A stretch of 38,807 nt of DNA from Mycobacterium asiaticum (GTDB lineage: Bacteria > Actinomycetota > Actinomycetes > Mycobacteriales > Mycobacteriaceae). Shown here one piece after another: positions 14,301 through 22,584 of this stretch. A program made the translations under genes and the position numbers. The DNA is taken from contig NZ_LZKQ01000184.1 of the NCBI RefSeq assembly GCF_001668675.1, positions 1-38,807 on the forward strand, read 5' to 3'. How positions within the stretch are numbered: position 1 is the first letter of the stretch; each line of letters starts with the position of its first letter. The notes under the pieces were generated by a model. It had not been told where the DNA came from and did no database searches. It saw nothing but the letters and a program-made list of their open reading frames with translations.

Positions 14301-16408
14301 CCAAGGCAACTCACCCCGAAACCGCCGTCGACGTCTTGACGAAAACCCTGGCCCGCGACGATGCCCAGGTCTCGGCCACCACCGCCGCACGCCAGGCCCG
14401 TGACCCGTTCGTGCGGTTGGGTCCGGCCGCGGCGATGTATCACGACGCCTTGGGTCGGGCGGCCCACCACGTGGCGTCCCCGGCGCTGCTGGCGCAACTG
14501 CACCTCACCGCCGATCAGCTCTACCCGGGTTTGACCCGCGCCGAGGCATGGCCGGTGCTGTGCCAACACCTGGCTCTCGTCGCCGCCGATGGGCGTGACC
14601 CGGTGGCCACGCTGAGCGAGGCCGCCAACGTCGGTGAGCTGTTTAGCGCTCACGATCCCGCTGCGGTTCTGGACTGGCGCATCGATCCCACCGGTGGACA
14701 CTCGGCCGGGATCGGGCCGCTGCGGTGGCTGCCCGCCACCCCCGCATTGTTGGCCGACGACCCCGAGTGGGGCGATTACCTGGCCCGGCGCGCAGCGCTG
14801 GTCACCGAGTTGGTTGATGAGATCCGCGAGACCGTCATCCACCACTGGACGCCGGCGACCGCACCGGCGTGGGCCAAGCCCGTGCTGGCCGCCAACCGGC
14901 CCCTTGCCGCTGAAATCGCGGTCTTTCGCGCCGCCCACCACGTCGCTGTCGACGACACCCGACTGTTGGGGCCACCGCAGTACGCCGTGCGCGCCCGCGC
15001 CATCCAGGAACTGCTCGAAGAACGTGCCCAAGCGGTCGTGCGCACCCAGAACCCGCACACCCGCCGCTTTGAGCAGCTCATCGACTCCATCGACCCCCGT
15101 ATCCGCGCCGACGGGTACTGGCCGCAACTGGCTGCGCGCCTGACCGAAGCTGCCATGAGCCGCCCCGATCTGCCTGTCCTGGTTCGCGCGGCCGCCACCG
15201 AACAACCCCTGCCCGACGAGCTGCCCGCCGCCGCGCTGTGGTGGCGACTTGCCGCCGAACTCACCCCCGCGGCCGCCCTCGACACTCCCGATGCCGGTCT
15301 ACGCCCGGCCTGGATTACCGACCTGCACAACGTTTTTGGATCTGCGGCCGCCGAATCCATCATCGCCGACCCGGCCTGGCCCGGCCTTGTCTCGGCGGTC
15401 AATGCCGCCGACCCCACCCGCTGGACCCCCGCCGGCCTGTTGCATGTCGCCGCCGAACACCTCGCCGACGTCGACCCCGACCACACCATCCCCGCCCACC
15501 AATACGCCCGCGCCATCACCTACACCGTCGACCTGATCGGCGGCCACCACGACAACACCGAGCACCCACTCCCCGACCAACCCCCACTGCACCCCGAGGA
15601 AGAAGAACAACTTCCCCCCGACCCGCTCGGCGAGCAGCGCATCGACACCGGCGCCGCGCTGGCCGGCCGCGACGTCGACGAGCTGCCGCACCATCGTGGT
15701 GGCCAAGAGATCCCGTTGGGCGGCCGTGACGCCGGTCTGGACTTCGCCGACCTGCGACCCGACCGTCCGGTTGAGCCGTTACCGTTGCCGGCCGCGATGG
15801 CCGACGCGCGCGCACTGCGCAACGAATTCGTCGCCAGCACAGCGGACTTGGCTGCCTTCGTTGATGCAGTGCGCAACGACCGCGGCCCGGCGATGTGCGC
15901 GGCCGCCGCCCAGATCGTCGAGCTGCGGGCCCGCGCCGATGCCGACCGCCCCTATCTACTCGCGGTCCAAGACGTCGTCGCCCAATGGGCCGATGCCGAA
16001 GCCGACTACGAAGCCGCGCACACCAGCCTCGCATGGGCACGCACCCAACTCGCCGAACTGCAGGCCCAGCCCGATGCCGACCCGCTCGACATCGCCTCCG
16101 CCACACTCGACATCCAGCTTCCGCCAGCTGAACACCGCGACCGCGATCCCGACGAGCGCCGTGATTGGCCCGATCACCGACCAGGTGGTGGTATTGCTCA
16201 TCGGGCTGCCGCCCAGCACCCCAAAGCCCTGCAGCGCCCAGATCACCCCGAACAACGCGACGATCAGCCCGACCGCGAAGGTAACGACGAATCCTCTGCT
16301 CATAAGCAGACCTTACGTGCCGATTCGGTGCTCCGATGCCGCTGCGGTACGAATGAGGGGTGGCCGAGCCAACGATCCTGCTGCTGTCGACGTCCGACAC
16401 GGACCTGA
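11369..16408 (+). CDS. traA: MobF-family conjugative relaxase/helicase (TraA-like), 3' end altered at junction
   Basis: Start ATG 11369 gives M-T-M-H-K-L-T-A-G-N-G-Y, the usual N-terminus of actinobacterial TraA proteins; the Tyr residues near 12-14 are candidates for the nicking tyrosine. The relaxase domain holds the metal-binding histidines His273 and D-L-H-T-H (His284, His286). A RecD-like helicase follows: Walker A P-A-G-S-G-K-T with Lys624, Walker B I-I-D-E-A-G with Asp699-Glu700, G-D-D-G-Q-L near 727, and a late Y-V-A-L-T-R-G-R motif. A C-terminal extension continues to about residue 1,578. It would nick DNA at oriT, unwind it and lead the strand into the recipient. After about 16,100 the translation becomes Arg/His/Pro-rich, lies antisense to a membrane gene and stops inside cobN. 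The last 100 residues are therefore not authentic, and the gene is probably truncated by the integration or rearrangement. Confidence 0.9.
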   Translation: MTMHKLTAGNGYEYLIRQVAAVDATARGRAPLIDYYSSKGESPGRWVGSGLASLQSTGARQVSADDVAKVWAVPEGSQVTEAQMKALFGEGLHPNADVIADYVTARGVHGLAAIEAAKLGRKFYIRDGETTFARALAVAYRDHNEQAGRPSAASIDAPTRAAIRTVVARRIFAEQYGRAPADDRELTGFIARETRARTTAVAGYDLTFSPVKSVSSLWAIAPRDVAKVVEECHDAAVTDALAWLETHAALTRSGTDGVAQVDTTGLIGAAFTHRDSRAGDPDLHTHVAISNKVATVGPDGVLRWLALDGRPIHQFTVAASELYNTRLEAHLGERLALRFADVASEGRGKRPVREIIGMSTELMAAWSSRRLAIEARTAELAKQFQVAHGREPTTVEAIGLAQQATLETREAKHEPRSLAEQRQTWRGQAIEVLGGARELTAMLGKILSTSSRQLDAVDDDWIKAAATKVIATVARSRATWQRHHVLAEAQRLVRSSGHATNATLADQITQVALSEPLSVAHIDLDDGDMGEPAPLRRRDGTSVYTRHGSTTYTCHEVLAAERRILAAARQLGGRTVADSDVELALADSAARGKHLNEGQVALVREMATGGRRLALALAPAGSGKTTAMAALSQAWRSSGGIVLGLAPTAAAAIELGADLSAPTDTIAKYVWSAAPGGSSRPAAPQWFTTVGPDTLLIIDEAGKAGTVELDAVIAHALARGASIILIGDDGQLASISAGGVLRDIAQETGALTLSELVRFGSTAESAATLAIRNGDPTGLGFYIDHQRVHVGADQTAADMAYTAWAADLAAGRDSLLLAPTNDIVDTLNARARLDRLAATGGRVGREVMLSDGLAASAGDVIRSRENARGLRLGRTDYVRNGYRYTVHRVRADGSVIATHLDSGQRITLPADYVKTHVTLGYAATVDLTQGLTAQYACHIVGGGHLTRQLLYVALTRGRVENHIYLSTAESDPHRVLSPKATHPETAVDVLTKTLARDDAQVSATTAARQARDPFVRLGPAAAMYHDALGRAAHHVASPALLAQLHLTADQLYPGLTRAEAWPVLCQHLALVAADGRDPVATLSEAANVGELFSAHDPAAVLDWRIDPTGGHSAGIGPLRWLPATPALLADDPEWGDYLARRAALVTELVDEIRETVIHHWTPATAPAWAKPVLAANRPLAAEIAVFRAAHHVAVDDTRLLGPPQYAVRARAIQELLEERAQAVVRTQNPHTRRFEQLIDSIDPRIRADGYWPQLAARLTEAAMSRPDLPVLVRAAATEQPLPDELPAAALWWRLAAELTPAAALDTPDAGLRPAWITDLHNVFGSAAAESIIADPAWPGLVSAVNAADPTRWTPAGLLHVAAEHLADVDPDHTIPAHQYARAITYTVDLIGGHHDNTEHPLPDQPPLHPEEEEQLPPDPLGEQRIDTGAALAGRDVDELPHHRGGQEIPLGGRDAGLDFADLRPDRPVEPLPLPAAMADARALRNEFVASTADLAAFVDAVRNDRGPAMCAAAAQIVELRARADADRPYLLAVQDVVAQWADAEADYEAAHTSLAWARTQLAELQAQPDADPLDIASATLDIQLPPAEHRDRDPDERRDWPDHRPGGGIAHRAAAQHPKALQRPDHPEQRDDQPDREGNDESSAHKQTLRADSVLRCRCGTNEGWPSQRSCCCRRPTRT
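15956..16303 (-). CDS. Small two-TM membrane protein, 3' end altered at element junction
   Basis: ATG 16303 is preceded by a weak AAGG. Residues 1-64 form a clear small membrane protein. One helix is at 4-24 (FVVTFAVGLIVALFGVIWAL), a loop (GGSPMSNTTT) follows, and a second helix lies at 42-60, ending in F-S-W-R-K-L-D. Beyond that the frame runs for 51 more codons through DNA that is antisense to the relaxase C-terminal region, and the translation loses all membrane character. I infer a native protein of about 65-70 residues whose stop was lost at the junction. It is divergent from cobN with 56 bp between them and belongs to the chromosome. The family is not named. Confidence 0.55.
   Translation of the reverse strand: MSRGFVVTFAVGLIVALFGVIWALQGFGVLGGSPMSNTTTWSVIGPITALVGIAVAVFSWRKLDVECGGGDVERVGIGLGLQFGELGACPCEAGVRGFVVGFGIGPLGDDVLDRE
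16095..16120. other. Inferred mobile element/chromosome junction
   Basis: Left of this point the plus strand reads as the relaxase C-terminus (ending about ...L-D-I-A-S-A). Right of it the minus strand reads as the two-TM protein. The two readings meet within about 25 bp. No target-site duplication or tRNA end is visible, and the other end of the element lies outside the window. Confidence 0.5.
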
Positions 16409-19400
16409 TCAGCGCCCGTTCCAGCGGCAAGAACTTCCGGTGGGCCAACCCGTCGCGGCTGTCCGAAGTCGAGCTTCCCGAACTCCTCGCCGAGGCCTCC
16501 ATCGTGGTGGTGCGCATCCTCGGCGGATACCGGGCCTGGGAGGACGGCATCGACGCGGTGCTGGCCAGCGGGTTGCCCGCGGTGTTGGTCAGCGGCGAGC
16601 AGGCGCCCGACGCCGAACTGACCGGGATGTCGACCGTAGCGGCCGGCATCGCGGTACAGACGCACATCTATCTGGCCCACGGCGGCGTCGACAACCTGAC
16701 CCAACTGCACGCGTTCCTCTCGGACACCGTGCTGATGACCGGATTCGGCTTCACCCCGCCGGTGCAGACCCCGACCTGGGGCATCCTGGACCGGCCCGCC
16801 GCCCGCTATACCGCACCCACGATCGCGGTGCTCTACTACCGCGCCCAGCAGCTCGCCGGCAACACCGCCTACGTCGAAGCCCTGTGCCAGGCGATCGAAG
16901 CCGCCGGCGGCCGGCCACTGCCCGTCTACTGCGCCTCGCTGCGCACCGCCGAGCCCGAGTTGTTGAAGACGCTTGGAACTGCCGACGCCATGGTGGTGAC
17001 CGTGTTGGCCGCCGGCGGAGCCAAACCCGCTGCCGCGGGCGCGGGTGGTGATGATGACAGTTGGAACGTCGAACACCTTGCCGCTCTGGATATCCCGATC
17101 CTGCAAGGTCTGTGTCTGACCAGCCCCCGTGAGCAATGGCAGAACAACGACGACGGGCTGTCCCCGCTGGATGTGGCCACCCAGGTCGCGGTGCCCGAGT
17201 TCGACGGCCGCATCATCACAGTCCCGTTCTCGTTCAAGGAGATCGACGACGACGGACTCATCTCCTACGTCGCGGACCCGGAACGCTGTGCCCGGGTCGC
17301 GGGCCTGGCGATCCGGCACGCGCAGCTGCGTCACATCCCTCCCGCCGACAAACGGGTCGCACTGGTGTTTTCGGCCTACCCGACCAAGCACGCCCGCATC
17401 GGCAACGCCGTCGGCCTGGACACCCCGGCCAGCGCGGTGGCCCTGCTGCGGGCTATGGGCGAGCACGGCTACCAGATCGGAGATCTGCCCGGCGTCGAGG
17501 CGGGTGACGGTGACGCGCTGGTGCATGCGCTGATCGAACGCGGCGGCCAGGACCCCGACTGGCTCACCGAAGGGCAACTCGCGGGCAACCCGATCCGGGT
17601 CTCGGCGCAGGAGTACCGCGAATGGTTCGCCACCCTGCCCGCCGAACTGACCGACGCGGTGATCCAGCACTGGGGTCTGCCGCCCGGTGACCTGTTCGTC
17701 GACCGCAGCCACGATCAGGACGGCGAAATCGTCATCGCGGCAATACAATCCGGCAACTTGGTGCTGATGGTGCAGCCGCCGCGCGGTTTCGGCGAGAACC
17801 CGGTGGCGATCTACCACGACCCCGACCTACCGCCCAGCCACCACTACCTGGCCGCGTATCACTGGCTGGACACCGGTTTTGGGTCGCACGCGATCGTGCA
17901 TTTGGGCAAGCACGGCAACCTGGAATGGCTGCCGGGCAAGACGCTGGGCATGTCCGCGGCCTGCGCGTCCGATGCCGCGCTGGGCAACCTGCCGCTGATC
18001 TACCCGTTCCTGGTCAACGACCCCGGCGAAGGCACCCAGGCCAAACGGCGGGCCCACGCCGTGCTGGTCGACCACCTCATCCCGCCGATGGCGCGCGCCG
18101 AAACCTACGGTGATATAGCGCGTTTGGAGCAGTTGCTCGACGAGCACGCCAACGTCGCCGCGCTGGACCCCGGCAAGCTGCCTGCTATCCGGCAACAGAT
18201 CTGGACGCTGATCCGCGCCGCCAAGATGGACCACGACCTGGGGCTGACCGAGCGGCCCGAAGAGGACACCTTCGACGACATGCTGCTGCATGTCGATGGC
18301 TGGCTGTGTGAGATCAAGGATGTGCAGATCCGCGACGGCCTGCACATCCTGGGCCAAGAGCCTACGGGGGAAGTCGAACTCGACCTGGTGCTGGCCATCC
18401 TGCGGGCCCGCCAGCTGTTCGCCGGCCAGCAGGCGCTGCCCGGGCTGCGCCAGGCGCTCGGCCTGTCCGAGGACGGCACCGACGAACGCGCTTCGGTGGA
18501 CCGGGCCGAGGCCGCGGCGCGGAAGCTGATCGCCGGCTTACAGGAAGCCGGCTGGGATCCCGCCGCAGCCGACCGGCTCACCGACAACGCCGACGTCGCC
18601 GCCGTGCTGCGTTTCGCGGCAACCGAGGTGGTGCCCCGCCTGGCCGGCACCTCAGCGGAGATCGAGCAGGTGCTGCGGGCGTTGGACGGACGGTTCATCC
18701 CGGCCGGGCCGTCCGGGTCGCCGCTGCGCGGCCTGATCAACGTGCTGCCCACCGGACGCAACTTCTACTCGGTGGATCCCAAGGCGGTGCCGTCCCGGCT
18801 GGCGTGGGAAGCCGGTGTGGCACTGGCGGATTCGCTGCTCGCCCGCTACCGCGACGACCACGGGCAGTGGCCGCAGTCGGTGGGCCTGTCGGTGTGGGGC
18901 ACATCGGCGATGCGCACCGCCGGCGACGACATCGCCGAAGTGTTGGCACTGCTGGGGGTGCGGCCGGTCTGGGACGACGCGTCCCGCCGGGTCGTCGACC
19001 TGACAGCCATCCCGCTGGAGGAGTTGGGCCGGCCGCGCATCGATGTGACCGTCCGAATCTCGGGATTCTTCCGCGACGCCTTCCCACACGTGGTGGCGAT
19101 GCTCGACGACGCCGTGCGCCTGGTTGCCGGACTCGACGAGCCGGACGAGGACAACTACGTGCGCGCGCACTCGCGGGCGGACCTGGCTCAACATGGGGAC
19201 GTAAGGCGTTCGACAACAAGGATTTTCGGATCCAAGCCGGGTACCTACGGCGCCGGGCTGTTGCAGCTGATCGACAGCCGCAACTGGCGTGACGACGCCG
19301 ACCTGGCGCAGGTGTACACCGCGTGGGGCGGTTTCGCCTACGGCCGCGACCTGGACGGGCGCGAGGCGGTCGACGACATGAACCGGCAATACCGGCGTAT

Positions 19401-19932
19401 CGCGGTGGCCGCCAAGAACACCGACACCCGCGAGCATGACATCGCCGACTCCGACGACTATTTCCAGTACCACGGCGGAATGGTGGCCACCGTGCGGGCG
19501 CTAACCGGTCAGGCGCCCGCGGCCTACATCGGCGACAACACCAGGCCCGACGCCATCCGCACCCGCACGCTGTCCGAGGAAACCACCCGGGTGTTCCGGG
19601 CCCGGGTGGTCAATCCCCGCTGGATGGCGGCCATGCGCCGGCACGGGTACAAGGGCGCGTTCGAAATGGCCGCGACGGTGGACTACCTGTTCGGTTACGA
19701 CGCCACCGCAGGCGTGATGGCGGACTGGATGTACGAGCAACTGACCGAGCGCTACGTCCTGGACCCGGAGAACCGCAAGTTCATGACCGAGTCCAATCCG
19801 TGGGCGTTGCACGGGATGGCGGAGCGACTGCTGGAGGCCGCCGGCCGCGGGTTATGGGCCGAGCCGCAACCCGAGACTCTCGACGGCTTGCGCCAGGCGC
19901 TCCTGGAAACCGAAGGCGACCTGGAGGGCTAG
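16360..19932 (+). CDS. cobN: Cobaltochelatase subunit CobN
   Basis: This 1,190-residue protein is the large subunit of the ATP-dependent aerobic cobaltochelatase, which inserts cobalt into hydrogenobyrinic acid a,c-diamide together with CobS and CobT or equivalent AAA+ subunits. Family features run along the length: an N-terminal LLLSTSDTDLISARSSGKN, an FSAYPTKHARIGNAVGLDTP region, G-K-H-G-N-L-E-W-L-P-G-K, LINVLPTGRNFYSVDPKAVP, FGSKPGTYGAGLLQLIDS, and a C-terminal GYKGAFEMAATVDYLFGYDA. These match CobN/magnesium-chelatase BchH-type proteins, and the length and ends agree with M. tuberculosis CobN as I remember it. The start is GTG 16360, immediately behind GAGGG. I see no cobalamin riboswitch in the 56 bp upstream. 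The gene is chromosomal and looks intact although the mobile element ends about 250 bp upstream. Confidence 0.97.
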   Translation: MAEPTILLLSTSDTDLISARSSGKNFRWANPSRLSEVELPELLAEASIVVVRILGGYRAWEDGIDAVLASGLPAVLVSGEQAPDAELTGMSTVAAGIAVQTHIYLAHGGVDNLTQLHAFLSDTVLMTGFGFTPPVQTPTWGILDRPAARYTAPTIAVLYYRAQQLAGNTAYVEALCQAIEAAGGRPLPVYCASLRTAEPELLKTLGTADAMVVTVLAAGGAKPAAAGAGGDDDSWNVEHLAALDIPILQGLCLTSPREQWQNNDDGLSPLDVATQVAVPEFDGRIITVPFSFKEIDDDGLISYVADPERCARVAGLAIRHAQLRHIPPADKRVALVFSAYPTKHARIGNAVGLDTPASAVALLRAMGEHGYQIGDLPGVEAGDGDALVHALIERGGQDPDWLTEGQLAGNPIRVSAQEYREWFATLPAELTDAVIQHWGLPPGDLFVDRSHDQDGEIVIAAIQSGNLVLMVQPPRGFGENPVAIYHDPDLPPSHHYLAAYHWLDTGFGSHAIVHLGKHGNLEWLPGKTLGMSAACASDAALGNLPLIYPFLVNDPGEGTQAKRRAHAVLVDHLIPPMARAETYGDIARLEQLLDEHANVAALDPGKLPAIRQQIWTLIRAAKMDHDLGLTERPEEDTFDDMLLHVDGWLCEIKDVQIRDGLHILGQEPTGEVELDLVLAILRARQLFAGQQALPGLRQALGLSEDGTDERASVDRAEAAARKLIAGLQEAGWDPAAADRLTDNADVAAVLRFAATEVVPRLAGTSAEIEQVLRALDGRFIPAGPSGSPLRGLINVLPTGRNFYSVDPKAVPSRLAWEAGVALADSLLARYRDDHGQWPQSVGLSVWGTSAMRTAGDDIAEVLALLGVRPVWDDASRRVVDLTAIPLEELGRPRIDVTVRISGFFRDAFPHVVAMLDDAVRLVAGLDEPDEDNYVRAHSRADLAQHGDVRRSTTRIFGSKPGTYGAGLLQLIDSRNWRDDADLAQVYTAWGGFAYGRDLDGREAVDDMNRQYRRIAVAAKNTDTREHDIADSDDYFQYHGGMVATVRALTGQAPAAYIGDNTRPDAIRTRTLSEETTRVFRARVVNPRWMAAMRRHGYKGAFEMAATVDYLFGYDATAGVMADWMYEQLTERYVLDPENRKFMTESNPWALHGMAERLLEAAGRGLWAEPQPETLDGLRQALLETEGDLEG

Positions 19933-19950
19933 CGCCCTGCCGGTTTCCCC

Positions 19951-20010
19951 GCGAGCAGACGCTAAAGCACCCCAAAATGAGCCATTTTGGGTGCTTTGGC
20001 GTCTGCTCGC
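19951..20010. terminator. Long hairpin terminator after cobN
   Basis: The arms starting at GCGAGCAGACGC (19951) and ending at GCGTCTGCTCGC (20010) are complementary over about 28 bp with three or so imperfections (for example an AAAGCACCC core). The loop is only a few bases. It lies between cobN and the F420-type gene. From memory, GCGAGCAGACGC-type hairpins recur at gene ends across slow-growing mycobacteria. A terminator function is likely, in either direction. Confidence 0.75.
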
Positions 20011-20037
20011 GCAACCAAAGCGCGCTAGGTTGTCAGC

Positions 20038-20433
20038 GTGACACCGACCTTCGCCGACCTGGCCAAAGCGCAATACATCCTGCTCACCACCTTCACCAAG
20101 GACGGCCGGCCCAAGCCCGTCCCGATCTGGGCCGCCCTGGACAAGGAGAGCGGTGACCGGCTGCTGGTCATCACCCAGGAGAAGTCCTGGAAGGTCAAGC
20201 GGATCCGCAACACGCCTCGCGTCACGCTGGCCATCTGCGACATGCGCGGTAACCCCAAGAGCGACGCCGTCGAAGGCACCGCGGCCATCCTGGACAAGTC
20301 ACAGACCGCGGCCGTCTACGACGCGATCGGCAAGCGTTACGGCATCATCGGCAAGGTTTTCAATCTGTTCAGCAAGCTGCGCGGCGGCATGGAGAACAAC
20401 ATCGGACTCGAATTGCGGGTGGTCCCCGCCTAG
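20038..20433 (+). CDS. F420-dependent/PPOX-class oxidoreductase (split beta-barrel family)
   Basis: This is a 131-residue protein of the pyridoxamine-5'-phosphate oxidase-like split-barrel fold. The motifs are Y-I-L-L-T-T-F-T-K-D-G-R-P-K-P-V-P-I-W, K-S-W-K-V-K-R-I-R-N-T-P-R-V-T-L-A and a C-terminal strand, N-I-G-L-E-L-R-V-V-P. TFTKDGRPKPVPIW with SWKVKRIR is typical of the mycobacterial F420-binding (FDOR-B-like) branch. It would reduce a small unsaturated substrate using reduced F420, but the substrate is unknown. The start GTG 20038 lies six bases after TAGGTT, so the transcript may be leaderless. Its place after cobN matches Rv2061c of M. tuberculosis, from memory. Confidence 0.85.
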   Translation: MTPTFADLAKAQYILLTTFTKDGRPKPVPIWAALDKESGDRLLVITQEKSWKVKRIRNTPRVTLAICDMRGNPKSDAVEGTAAILDKSQTAAVYDAIGKRYGIIGKVFNLFSKLRGGMENNIGLELRVVPA

Positions 20434-20818
20434 CGGCGTGGCGATTAACGGCTGACCGTGCCATGCGATTCAGCCAGCGCGTGACAGGTCCAGCTAACGC
20501 CGGACACACGATCCGGCGGGAAGTGCAAACGGCGTAACCACCCGCTATGCGTTCGTGTCCAACGCTGACCCAACTGCGCGAATGGACCGGGCGTTGCACG
20601 CCTCGGTCAAACACGATTGGCGCTACGGCCGAGCCGGCTTCGTACTCGATCTCGGCGCACCGCCAGCGAAACAACTTGCGCGCAAAGCCTTTACCCCGCG
20701 ATACGACATTTATTTGAATATTGACGAAACTGTAAACAACGTCGCGCTTCCTGGCTAGGGTGTGCATGTCGCACGGACGGGGGTTCCGAACTGCGCCATT
20801 CCGGGGAGGGGATGACAC
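20434..20818. promoter_or_regulatory. Upstream region of the PE_PGRS gene
   Basis: These 385 bp hold no convincing gene; a 67-codon frame at 20555-20758 has no ribosome site or motif. The AT-rich block 20,706-20,740 includes a TTGACG at 20721. A TAGGGT -10-like hexamer lies at 20756-20761, with a spacer from TTGACG that is too long for both to serve one promoter. GGGGAGGGG before ATG 20819 is a strong ribosome site. Confidence 0.4.
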
Positions 20819-22576
20819 ATGTCTTATCTGGTCGCGGTACCGGACTTTGTAACCGCAGCGGCGGCGGATCTGGCGCACATCGGGTCGTCGCTCGAGACCG
20901 TCCGCGCCGCCGCGGCCATACCTACCACGCAGATCCTGGCCGCCGGCGCCGATGAGGTATCCGCCGCGGTGGCCGCCCTGTTCAGCAACCATGCTCAGGC
21001 TTACCAAGCGGTCAGCACCCAAACGGCGGCGTTTCACGCCCAGTTCGTTCAGTTGCTGCAATCCGGCGCTGGTGCGTACGCCAGCGCCGAAGCCATCAAC
21101 GCCGGACCCCTGCAGACGCTGCTCACCTTGATCAACGCACCCACCCAAACCCTGTTCGCCCGTCCGTTGATCGGTGATGGCGTCAACGGCAACGACGAGA
21201 CCGGGGCCGTAGGCGGGGCCGGCGGCTTCCTTTACGGCAACGGCGGCCGGGGCGGATCCGGCGCCCCCGGCCAGGCCGGCGGCGCGGGTGGAGCAGCCGG
21301 GTTGATCGGCAACGGCGGTGCCGGCGGGCTCGGCGGAGCCGGTGCAAACGGCGGCGCCGGCGGCACCGGCGGATGGCTCTTCGGCAACGGCGGTGCTGGC
21401 GGCTCGGGTGGCGTCGCACCGGACATCGACGGCGCCGCGGGCGGCAATGGCGGGATGGGCGGTCGCGCCATCGGGCTCTGGGGCAATGGTGGAGCCGGGG
21501 GCAACGGTGGAAGCCACCTCGGCGACAACACCCCCGTAGGCACCGGCGGGATGGGCGGCAATGGTGGCGACGGTGGAGCGGGCGGTCTCCTCGGTAACGG
21601 CGGGGCCGGCGGCCACGGTGGGACGGGTAACAAAGTCGACACGCTGATCGCCAATGCCGGCGGCGGTGGCGCGGGAGGCGCGGGCGGCACCGCACTGATT
21701 GGCCGTGGCGGCACCGGTGGGACCGGCGGGCAGGGCGGTTGGTTTGCCGACAGCATCGACAGTGCGCACTACGGCGACGACGGTGGGGTGGGTGGCGCCG
21801 GTGGTGCCGTGACGCTGCTCGGTGACGGCGGGGCGGGCGGCGCCGGCGGTTACGGTGGCCTTTCCGGCACTGGTGGCGCGGGTGGCTCGGGTGGTCTGGG
21901 AGGACTGATCGGTGCCGGCGGGGCGGGTGGCTATGGAGGTGAGGTCGTTCCGGTCATCGGCGCCACTCATGGTGACGGCGGTGCTGGCGGCGCCGGAGGC
22001 GCCGCGCGCCTGTTCGGCAACGGTGGCAGCGGAGGTGCCGGGGGAAGCCTGTACCAAGGCATTTTTGGAAATGGTGGGACCGGCGGCGCGGGTGGTGCCA
22101 GCGGGTGGTTCGGCGATGGCGGGGCTGGCGGCCAGGGCGGCACAAGCGGCGTCCTGTGGGGCAAGGGCGGTGATGGTGGCGTCGGGGGCTCCGCAACCCT
22201 TGTTGGCAATGGCGGATCGGGCGGAGCCGGCGGCTCCAGTGCCGGCGATCCCGTCTCTAGGGACTTGGACGGCATTACCGGCGGTAGCGGCGGTGCCGGC
22301 GGTGTGGGTGGGCTGATAGGGAACGGCGGTGCCGGCGGAGCCGGCGGGGCTGGCGGCAATGGGCTTGACGCCAGAAACGGTGACCCAGCAAACGGTGGAA
22401 ACGGCGGGCTCGGAGGAAACGGCGGGGATGCCCGGTGGATCGGTAGCGGGGGCAACGGAGGCGCGGGTGGAGCCCCCGGCATCGCCGTCAACGGAGGCAC
22501 TCCCGGACAACGAGGTCCCGGCGGAACCGGTGGAGCCAACGGGGTAGCCGCCGGGGTACCCGGCAGGCACGGCTAG
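20819..22576 (+). CDS. PE_PGRS family protein
   Basis: This is a 585-residue protein. Residues 1-95 are a PE domain: [10 protein letters not shown], two amphipathic helices and the export signal Y-A-S-A-E at 87-91, a YxxxE motif recognised by type VII (ESX-5 type) secretion. A linker with [18 protein letters not shown] (about 104-121), usual in PE_PGRS proteins, leads to about 460 residues of GGAGG and GNGG repeats, which form glycine-rich polyPro-II-type sandwiches. PE_PGRS proteins are exported to the cell surface, and their roles vary. It converges on the dienelactone hydrolase gene with 8 bp between stops. In M. tuberculosis this spot between Rv2061c and Rv2054 holds other genes, so this is a lineage-specific insertion or replacement. 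Confidence 0.97.
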   Translation: MSYLVAVPDFVTAAAADLAHIGSSLETVRAAAAIPTTQILAAGADEVSAAVAALFSNHAQAYQAVSTQTAAFHAQFVQLLQSGAGAYASAEAINAGPLQTLLTLINAPTQTLFARPLIGDGVNGNDETGAVGGAGGFLYGNGGRGGSGAPGQAGGAGGAAGLIGNGGAGGLGGAGANGGAGGTGGWLFGNGGAGGSGGVAPDIDGAAGGNGGMGGRAIGLWGNGGAGGNGGSHLGDNTPVGTGGMGGNGGDGGAGGLLGNGGAGGHGGTGNKVDTLIANAGGGGAGGAGGTALIGRGGTGGTGGQGGWFADSIDSAHYGDDGGVGGAGGAVTLLGDGGAGGAGGYGGLSGTGGAGGSGGLGGLIGAGGAGGYGGEVVPVIGATHGDGGAGGAGGAARLFGNGGSGGAGGSLYQGIFGNGGTGGAGGASGWFGDGGAGGQGGTSGVLWGKGGDGGVGGSATLVGNGGSGGAGGSSAGDPVSRDLDGITGGSGGAGGVGGLIGNGGAGGAGGAGGNGLDARNGDPANGGNGGLGGNGGDARWIGSGGNGGAGGAPGIAVNGGTPGQRGPGGTGGANGVAAGVPGRHG

Positions 22577-22584
22577 TTGCCCGC

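Noticed and set aside
16304..16359. Cobalamin riboswitch upstream of cobN
   Set aside because: Only 56 bp separate the divergent genes, and no B12-box-like sequence or multi-helix structure is visible.
20555..20758. 67-codon frame before the PE_PGRS gene
   Set aside because: No ribosome site or motif is present, and it overlaps the AT-rich promoter-like region.
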